The notes beneath the pieces were generated by a model. That model searched no databases. It saw only the letters and a list, made by a program, of their open reading frames with translations, and was not told where the DNA came from. Of a DNA stretch of 64,000 bases, positions 56,846 through 64,000 are shown piece by piece. This DNA comes from Curtobacterium flaccumfaciens. GTDB taxonomy: Bacteria; Actinomycetota; Actinomycetes; Actinomycetales; Microbacteriaceae. The translations under genes were made by a program, and so were the position numbers. The stretch is taken from positions 2,046,001-2,110,000 of the forward strand of contig CP121450.1 of NCBI GenBank assembly GCA_029689965.1, given 5' to 3'. Each line of letters opens with the position of its first letter. Positions within the stretch are counted from its first letter, which is position 1.

Positions 56846-58316
56846 GCGGCCGGTCCGGCGGTCAGGGTGACCGTCACGGTCTTCGCGGCTCCGGTGCTGT
56901 CGGTGTAGCCGACCGTCACCTTGTCGCCGACGGAGTGCGCCTGGATCGCCGAGGTGAGGGCGTCCGAGCTCGTCACGGCGGTGCCGTCGATGCTCGTGAT
57001 CGTGTCGCCGGCGGCGAGCCCGGCGCTCGCGGCACCGGAACCCTCGACGGTGCCGGCGACCGCGACGCCGCCCGTGGTGGCCGTGCCGCTGACCTCGACC
57101 CCGAGGAACGCCGGCAGGCCGATGGTGATCGTCGACGAGGACTCGCCCGCGAGGATCTTGTCCGCGATCGACTTCGCCGTGGTGATCGGGATCGCGTACC
57201 CGGTGACGTTCGCCGAGCCCGAGGACGCCGCGGTCGCCATGCCGACGACCTCGCCCTCGCTGTCCAGGACCGGACCGCCGGAGTCGCCGGAGACGATGTT
57301 GGCCGCGATCTCGATGAGGCCGGTCAGCGACTCGGTGCCGGTGCCGGACTCGCTCTGCACCTGGATGTCCTGGTCGGTCGCGGTCACGGAACCCTCGGCG
57401 GCGACCAGGTTGCCCGTGCCCTCCGCGTTACCGACGTCGGTCACCGTGTCGCCGGTGCTGGGCTCGCCGTCGTCGTCGAGCGTCACGGTGGACAGACCGA
57501 CGCGCCCTCGAGCTTCAGCACGGCGACGTCGTTCGTGGCGTCCGTCCCGACGACGTCCGCCTTGTACTCCTTGCCGGTGGTCTCGTCGGTGACGGTGATG
57601 CTCGTCGCGCCCTGGATCACGTGGTTGTTCGTGAGGACGGTGCCGTTCGAGTTGATGATCATGCCGGTACCCGCTGCCTGCGAGGACTCGTCGTAGTTCA
57701 GGACGGTGTTGATCGTCACGACGCCCTTCTTCTGGGCGCTCGTCGCCGCGGTCGCCGCCGACTCGGTGCTCGAGCCGCTGCTGCCGTCGCTGCTGCCGCT
57801 CCCGCTGCCGTCGCCCGGCACCGTGAAGCCGTTCGTGCCGCTGCCGCTGTCCGTGCCCGATCCGGTGTCCGGGAGCGTCGTGGAGCCCTGCGACTGGCTC
57901 GAGGTGGTGGTGGTGCTCTGCGTGGAGAGTCCGAGCGCGGTCCCGCCCGCCGCACCGACGATCGCGAGGGCGGCGATGCCCGAGCCGATCATCAGGCCGA
58001 GGCGCCGCGGGCGCTTCGTGCCGTGGTTCGCCGCGGCGTGGTTCGCGGTCGCGGCGCCGTGCGCCCAGCCGTGCTGGAAGCCGGGGAGCGCCGAGCTGCC
58101 GATCAGGAACGGTCCGCGGCCGTCCGGCGTGTACCCGTACGGGCCGGACCCGTCGGGACCGTAGAGGTACGGGCCGCTGCCGTCGAACGCGTACGCCGAG
58201 CGGAGGGTCGACGGGTCGGCGTGCGGCGCCTCCCACGTCGCCCCGCCCTGCGGCTGCGCAGCGTCGGTGCGGGCGGTGCCGTTCTCGTCGGCAGCGGGGT
58301 TCGGGGTCTCGTTCAT
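56842..58316 (-). CDS. Membrane-anchored HtrA-type serine protease with PDZ domain
   Basis: About 490 residues: a cytoplasmic Gly/Pro/Tyr-rich N-terminus with GPDGSGPYGYTPDGRGP, one membrane helix (GLMIGSGIAALAIVGAAGG), a Ser/Gly linker, the protease and a PDZ domain. The triad is His in TVLTNNHVIQGATS, Asp in TDATNDVAVLKLEG and Ser in NIVSGDSGGPVLDS. The PDZ part has SAGLAAGDTITSIDGTAV. HtrA proteins survey misfolded wall and membrane proteins. One frame break near 57500, just after LKLEGAS. Confidence 0.9.
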
Positions 58317-58454
58317 CGGTGCTCTCCGGTCGTCCCTCGACGACCCGGTCGGGTGTCGATGGCTACGAGTACAGGCCGGTTCCCATGACGAACCTATGAA
58401 CAGACCCTGCGCCCGCTCACGGCTCGCTCGGGGGTCGCCGGGAAGGGGCGTCCG

Positions 58455-58473
58455 TTAGGGTTGCCTTACCTCT
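58455..58473 (+). promoter_or_regulatory. DtxR/IdeR-type iron box
   Basis: TTAGGGTTGCCTTACCTCT matches the actinobacterial iron box TTAGGTTAGGCTAACCTAA at about 14 of 19 positions and has the TTAGG...ACCT arms. It ends one base before the FecCD start at 58475, so iron-loaded DtxR would block expression. Confidence 0.8.
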
Positions 58474-58474
58474 C

Positions 58475-59508
58475 ATGCGTTCCCCGTCGCCCACACCCCC
58501 AGCGCCCAGCTCCGTGTCCCGCCTCGTCGGCGCCACCGTGCTGGCCGTGGTCGTCCTCGCGGTCGCGGTCGCGCTCTCCGTCGCCTTCGGGTCGCGTCCG
58601 ATCCCGCTCGGCACCGTGCTCGACACCGTCCTGCACCCGGGACGGAGCGACGAGATCGGCCTCATCGTGCTCGGGAACCGCGTGCCCCGGACGGTCGTCG
58701 GACTCCTGGCAGGGTCCGCACTCGGCGTCGCCGGAGCGGTCATGCAGGGCGTCACGCGAAACCCGCTCGCCGACCCCAGCGTGCTCGGCATCAACTCGGG
58801 TGCCGCGCTCGCCGTCGTCGCCGGGATCGCCCTGTTCGGGGTGAGCGGCACCGCGTCGTACCTGCCGTTCGCGTTCGTCGGGGCGGCGCTCGCCGCACTC
58901 CTCGTGTACGGCATCGCGGCCGTCGCCCGTCGCGGCCTGTCGCCCGTCGGGCTCGCCCTGGCCGGGGCCGTCGTCGCCGCGGCGCTCTCCTCGATCACCA
59001 CGGCGGTGCTCGTGACGAGCCAGAGCCTGCTCGACCAGCTGCGGTTCTGGCAGGTCGGCGCCCTCGCCGGCAAGGACCTCGGTACCGCCGGGGTGATCAC
59101 GGTGCCGGTGCTGATCGGTCTCGCCATCGCGTTCGGGCTCGGCCGCTCGCTCAACACCCTGGCCCTCGGCGACGAGCTCGCCGCCTCGCTCGGGCAGCGG
59201 GTCGTGCTCGTCCGGGCGGTCGGGGACTCGTCACGGTGCTGTTGGCGGGATCGGCCGTCGCCGCGGCGGGGCCGATCGCGTTCGTCGGGCTCGCCGTGCC
59301 GCACGCCGTCCGTCGGCTGAGCGGACCGGACCACCGCTGGACGATCCTGCTCTCCGCCATCGTCGCGCCCGCGCTGTTGCTCGTCGCCGACGTGATCGGA
59401 CGCGTCGTCGCGTACCCCGGCGAGATGCAGGTGGGCATCGTGACCGCGCTCATCGGCGCCCCGGTGTTCATCTGGCTCGTGCGCTCCCGGGCGGTGAGGG
59501 GGCTGTGA
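58475..59508 (+). CDS. FecCD-family siderophore ABC transporter permease
   Basis: About 345 residues with roughly ten helices. FecCD motifs include PRTVVGLLAGSALGVAGAVM, QGVTRNPLADPSVLGINSG and, in the last third, GPIAFVGLAVPHAVRRL. It is one half of the membrane channel that imports ferric siderophores. One frame break near 59225. The iron box lies directly before it. The stop overlaps the second permease GTG (GTGA). No substrate-binding protein or ATPase gene is in the window. Confidence 0.9.
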
Positions 59509-60498
59509 GCGCCGTCCGCCCGGCCGCGGTGCGTCGGGAGTTCGTGGTCCTCGGGTCCGTGCTCGTGCTGCTCGTCGTCCTCGTGCTCGTCGGGCTCGGC
59601 GTCGGTGAGATCCCGCTCTCGCCGCTGCAGGTCGCCGGAGCGCTCGTCGGACACGGCGACACGGTCTCGGACTTCGTCATCGGGCAACTCCGCGGCCCAC
59701 GGGTGTTCGGAGCGATCCTCGTCGGGGCCTCCCTCGGGGTGGCCGGCGGCATCGTGCAGAGCGTGGTCCGGAACCCGATCGCGAGCCCCGACGTGATCGG
59801 CATCACCTCGGGGGCGAGCGCCTCGGGTCTCACCGCCATCGTGCTGTTCGGCGTCAGCGGCGGCACCCTGTTCTCGGTGGTGCTCGTCGGTGCCGTGGTC
59901 GTGTCGCTCGTCATCGCGGGGCTCGCCTGGCGTCGGGGGATCACCGGCAACCGGGTGGTCCTCGTGGGCATCGGCGTCGCGGCGATCTGCCTGAGCATCA
60001 CCGGCTGGATGCTCACGAGCGGCACCGTCACGCAGGCCGGTACGGCGCTGCTCTGGCTCTCCGGCAGCCTCAACGCGGTCGACCGGAACCTGGTCGGCGT
60101 TCTCGCGATCACGTTCGTCGTGCTCATGGTGCTCGCACTGGTGCAGTCACCGCGGTTGACGGTCCTGACGCTGGGGACGACGTCGCCTCGGCCCTCGGGC
60201 TCCGGCCGAACCGGGCGAAGGTGCTGCTGCTCCTCACCGCGGTGTGCCTGACCGCGGCGGCCGTGGCGACCGCGGGGCCCGTGTCGTTCGTGGCGCTCAT
60301 GGCGGCGCCGATCGCCCGTCGGCTCGTCGGGGAGGGCGCGTCGCACTCGGTCCCAGCGCGGCCGTCGGCGCGGCGATCACGCTCGCGAGCGACCTCATCG
60401 CGCAGTTCGCCCTGCCGGGGAACGCGCTGCCGGTCGGCGTCGTGACCGGGGTCATCGGCGCGCCGTACCTGCTCTGGCTGCTCGCCCGCGGCCGCTGA
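59505..60498 (+). CDS. Second FecCD-family siderophore ABC transporter permease
   Basis: About 331 residues that begin MSAVRPAAVRREFVVLGS and carry RGPRVFGAILVGASLGVAGG and IVQSVVRNPIASPDVIGITSG. The C-terminal part has GPVSFVALMAAPIARRLVG. This is the other half of the FecCD heterodimer. Frame breaks near 60180 and 60345. It is coupled to the first permease and probably under the same iron control. After it comes a 520-base gap with repeats, so the usual ATPase gene does not follow. Confidence 0.9.
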
Positions 60499-61018
60499 CG
60501 CGCCCCACGCGGTCCCGCGGTCCCGCGGTCCCGCGCTCCCGCGCTCCCGCGCTCCCGCGCTCCCGCGAGCGGGCACCATCCGTCACGTTCGGCGCGCCCG
60601 GGCGCCCGGTTCCGCCCGCTCGGCGGACGTGAGCGGCATGTCGTGCCCGCTCGGCGTGCCGTCCCGTCGGCGCGCCGTCCCGTCGGCGCGCCGTCCCGCT
60701 CGGCGGGCCGTCCCGCTCGACGCAGGCCCGGCGGTGGACGTGCGTGGCGCACGACGCGACTCGCGGGCGGACGCGGGCCGCGCCTCCAGGCAGACAGCCC
60801 GGACCACCCGCATGCGTGCGCCCGCAAAGCCCGGAGCGACACGCCGCGAATGGTGCGTCGAGTGACATCGTGCGGTTTTCCGCAAACCCGCGAAAAAGGC
60901 CCCCGTCCGGGTGTCTGCACCGGTCGTTCTGTCCCCATACGGTGAGTGGTGACCGCACGGACTCCCCGACAGCGCGCCGACCCGATGGCGCGCTGGTCCA
61001 GCGGAACGAAGGACTGTC
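60499..61018. other. 520-base gene-free region with short tandem repeats
   Basis: Left part (60509-60570): an 8-base repeat, CCCGCGGT changing to CCCGCGCT, about eight copies. Middle (60658-60722): four copies of a 16-17-base repeat with core GCCGTCCCGTCGGCGC. Right part (about 60840-61010) looks like the leader of the glycosyltransferase, with the A+T-rich stretch GCGGTTTTCCGCAAACCCGC. I see no gene. Confidence 0.7.
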
Positions 61019-63435
61019 ATGCCCGAACTGCATGACGGCGCTCCCGCGCGCCGTCGCCAGTGGGGTTCCGAGCGGCGCACCCGGCCGCTCGACACCCTGC
61101 ACGCCCGCCCCTCCGACCGGAAGCTCGTCTCCGGTCGCGTCGCGATCATCCTGACGATCGCCTTCTGGCTGGCGTACGTCGTCTACACCGTGATCCGCCA
61201 GTTCCTGGACTCCGGAGCCGAGGGCTTCCGGTTCACCACGGAGGCGATCTCCTACCTCGTCGTCGTCACCTTCCTGACGTTCTCGGCGCTCATGCACCTC
61301 GTCGCCCGTCAGGCGCCATGGAGCGCTTCGCGACCCACGTCCGGGTGCCGCGCGCCGAACTCGACCGGCACTTCGCCGAGGGCCACGAGGCTCCGATGAC
61401 CGTCCTCGTGCCGAGCTACGCCGAGGAGCCCGACGTCGTCGCGACCACGCTGTGGTCGGCCGCGCTGCAGGAGTACCCCTCGCTGCGCATCGTGCTGCTC
61501 GTCGACGACGACCCGTTCCCGACGGACCCCGAGACCCTCGACAAGCTCGAGCGGACGCGTGCGGTCGCGACGACGATCCAGAACCAGCTCGCGGCGCCGT
61601 CGCAGCGGTTCCAGGAGGCCCTGCTCTCCGCCGAGGTCGAGGCGGCCGCCGCCCCGTTCGCGAGCGTCGACGGCCTCCGCAACCTCGTCGAGCACCACCG
61701 CTGGGCCGACGCCTGGCTGCGCCGTCACGCCCGTGAGCACGAGGTCCTCGACCACGTCGACCGCTTCTTCAACGACCAGGTGCTCATCGGGCTCGCGGAC
61801 GAGTTCCGCCTGGCCTCCGAGGCGCTCGAGGCCGCGATCGTGGACGCCGTGGACGCCGGGAACCCGTTCACCGAGGTGACGAGCACCCGTGCGCTCGAGC
61901 TCCAGCGTCGGCTGGCGTGGACGTTCACGGCCGAGATCACGACCTTCGAGCGGAAGCGGTACGCGAACCTCTCGGACGAGGCGAACAAGGCGATGAACCT
62001 CAACGCGTACATCGGTCTGCTCGGCGGCTCGTACGCGTTCGAGGAGACCGCATCCGGCACGATCCTCCGGACGGTGTCGGACCCGGCGGCCGCGGACCTC
62101 GTCGTCCCCGCGTCGGACTACGTCCTGACGCTCGACGCCGACTCCGTGCTGCTGCGCGACTACTGCCTGCGCCTGGTGTACTTCCTCGAGCAGCCCGAGA
62201 ACGCCCGGGTCGCCGTGACGCAGACTCCGTACTCGTCGTTCCGCGGCGCGGCCACCCGCATCGAGCGGCTCGCCGGTGCCACCACGGACATCCAGCACAT
62301 CCTCCACCAGGGCATGTCCCGCCACGACGCGACGTTCTGGGTGGGCGCGAACGCGGTCATCCGCACCCGGGCGCTCCGCGACATCGAGGAGGTCGAGACC
62401 GTCGGCGGCTTCGAGGTGAAGCGCTACGTGCAGGACCGCACGGTCATCGAGGACACCGAGTCGAGCGTCGACCTCGGCATGCACGGCTGGACGCTCGTGA
62501 ACTACCCCGAGCGCCTGTCCTACAGCGCGACCCCGCCGGACTTCGGCTCGCTCATCGTCCAGCGTCGCCGCTGGGCCAACGGCGGGCTGCTCATCCTGCC
62601 GAAGTACATCCGCCAGGTCCGCGAGCGTCGCGCCCGCGGCGAACGGGTCGGCCTCGTCGAGATCGCCCTCCGCGTCAACTACATGGCGTCAATCGCCTGG
62701 GCATCGTTCGGCCTGATCTTCCTGCTGGCCTACCCCTACGACTCCCGGCTGCTCAGCCCCATGGTGCTGTTCGCCGCGCTGCCCTACTTCTGGCTGCTCG
62801 GCAGCGACCTCGAGTACTGCGGGTACAAGCGCACCGACGTGTTCCGCATCTACGGCTTCAACCTCATCCTCATGCCGGTGAACGTCGCCGGCGTCCTGAA
62901 GAGCGTCCAGCAGGCGCTCACCGCGAAGAAGATCCCGTTCGCCCGCACGCCGAAGGTCCGGAACCGCACGGCGTCTCCGGCGCTGTACGTGCTCGCGCCC
63001 TACGCGATGGTCGTCTTCTCGGTGTTCACCTTCGTGCGTGACTACGGGGCGCAGAACTGGGGCAACGCCGTGTTCGCCGCCTTCAACGCCCTGCTCGCCC
63101 TGTACGCGATCGTCGCGTACATCGGCATCTGGAACTCGGTCGTCGACGTGTGGCTCTGGGCCACGAAGTGGATGTACTACGACCCGGCCGCGCGAGCCGC
63201 CCGTCGCGAAGCGGCACGCACCGCCCGCCACGAGAAGCAGCGGGCGCGCGAGGGCCTGCTGCCCGAACCGGAGCCCGTGACCGAGGACTGGCGCGCGGTC
63301 CTGTACTTCGGACACCGCGGAACGTCCATGCCGGTCCGGCACGGCGCCGACGTCGTCGGAGCCGGGACCACGGGCGGGGCCGCCGACCGCGGCGACCAGC
63401 GGATGACCAGCACGGATGAACGGAGCGCCGCCTGA
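61019..63435 (+). CDS. Cellulose-synthase-like GT2 glycosyltransferase
   Basis: About 805 residues. Two helices at the start (LTIAFWLAYVVYTVIR and ISYLVVVTFLTFSALMH) precede the GT2 domain. After one frame break near 61312 come APMTVLVPSYAEEPDVVATT, IVLLVDDDPF and the metal motif VLTLDADSVLLRD. The TED-like block is TVIEDTESSVDL and the acceptor motif is VQRRRWANGGLL (QxxRW). Five helices follow and a charged C-terminus. The set of D, DxD, TED and QxxRW is that of processive polysaccharide synthases. The product could be a beta-glucan. Its TGA overlaps the GH18-like ATG by one base. Confidence 0.85.
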
Positions 63436-64000
63436 TGGCCGCCACCAGACGACTGTCCCGATCCGGGTCGGCATCGCGGTCGTGCTGACCGCCGCCGTCG
63501 CGGTCGCCGGGTACGCCGGCTTCGACCGTTGGCAGTCCGCCCAGGCCGCCGAGACCCAGAAGTCCTGGTTCGCCGCGTACACGGACGTCACCGCCACCCC
63601 GACGTTCGCGTTCGAGGACGTCAAGTCCGCCAAGGGCCGCGACGTCATGCTGTCCTTCGTCGTCGCCGACCACGACGACGCCTGCACCCCGACGTGGGGT
63701 TCGGCGTACTCGCTGCAGGGTGCGTCGGACACGCTCGACCTCGACCGCCGCATCGCTCGACTGCAGCAGCAGAAGGGCGAGGTCGGCGTGTCCTTCGGCG
63801 GCCTGACGAACGACGAGCTCGCCACGACGTGCACGGACCGATCGGATCTGGTGAGCGCGTACGAGTCGGTCGTGGAGCGCTACGACGTCAGCACGGTCGA
63901 CTACGACGTCGAGGGTGACGACCTCGCGAACCACGACGCCGGCAAGCGCCGTGCCGCCGCGGTCGCGAAGCTGCAGGAGGAGCGCCGAGCCGCGGGGCAC
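63435..64000 (+). CDS. GH18 (chitinase)-like secreted protein, N-terminal part
   Basis: ATG 63435 begins MAATRR. After an inferred missing base near 63450 the frame gives a signal-anchor helix (VGIAVVLTAAVAVAGYAGF) and a domain with FAFEDVKSAKGRDVMLSFVV and EVGVSFGGLTNDEL. Its catalytic strand VSTVDYDVEG fits GH18 DxxDxDxE, with the Glu as proton donor. It extends past the right edge. Position behind the GT2 synthase suggests it trims or binds the polysaccharide outside the cell. Confidence 0.75.

Noticed and set aside
1-64000. tRNA, rRNA, insertion sequences, prophage or toxin-antitoxin genes
   Set aside because: I looked for tRNA-like cloverleaf ends, transposase motifs and small paired genes and saw none I could support.

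Overview
The window is very G+C-rich chromosomal DNA from an actinobacterium. Four features point to the family Microbacteriaceae, with Curtobacterium or a close relative as the likeliest genus. These are surface proteins ending in LAYTG sortase-E type signals, a DtxR/IdeR-type iron box, a GT4 glycosyltransferase with the GGMNV signature of the MshA group, and the general gene style. The genus is an inference from gene content. I found no rRNA, tRNA, CRISPR array, transposase, integrase or phage gene. About two thirds of the genes carry one or more single-base frame breaks, often in G or C runs, while protein conservation continues unbroken in the next frame. I read these mostly as assembly or base-calling indels, so gene boundaries below span the reconstructed gene.

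Layout: 1-6.1 kb holds the N-terminus of a SWIM/SNF2-type helicase, a complete BLUF blue-light sensor, a secreted GH16-like glucanase with a substituted active-site residue, a relic of the SWIM gene, an amino-acid permease and small membrane proteins. 6.1-13.9 kb holds a lysozyme-like secreted protein, a second amino-acid permease, a uracil-DNA-glycosylase-family protein, a GT4 glycosyltransferase, and two NHEJ-type genes (a LigD-like polymerase and a LigC-like ligase) that face each other. 13.95-17.6 kb is a compact module of two uncharacterised beta-rich proteins, an MHS-type transporter and a LacI regulator. It sits behind a nearly perfect LacI operator that touches the ribosome binding site; this is the best candidate for an undescribed catabolic system.

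17.6-30 kb carries a metallo-beta-lactamase-fold hydrolase, an azoreductase, two LAYTG surface proteins, a LysR regulator divergent from a trifunctional-length PutA, and a TetR/thioesterase pair divergent from an acyl-CoA dehydrogenase. 30-45 kb carries an S9 peptidase, a patatin, a secreted S1 protease, several oxidoreductases with adjacent regulators (HxlR, LysR), a MarR-metallophosphoesterase pair and other housekeeping-type genes. 45-48.6 kb is the thiamine salvage operon thiM-thiE-thiD/tenA, fully coupled by 4-base overlaps and led by a TPP riboswitch that contains the Shine-Dalgarno sequence.

48.7-64 kb carries a NUDIX protein with a nuclease-like C-terminus, an MFS/GntR pair, a phosphotransferase, a winged-helix protein, a J-domain/NERD-like protein, an S4 protein, an HtrA-type protease, and two FecCD siderophore permeases behind an iron box. 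A cellulose-synthase-like glycosyltransferase follows, coupled to the start of a GH18-like protein that runs off the window. Several gene ends carry long hairpins, and several intergenic stretches hold short tandem repeats.
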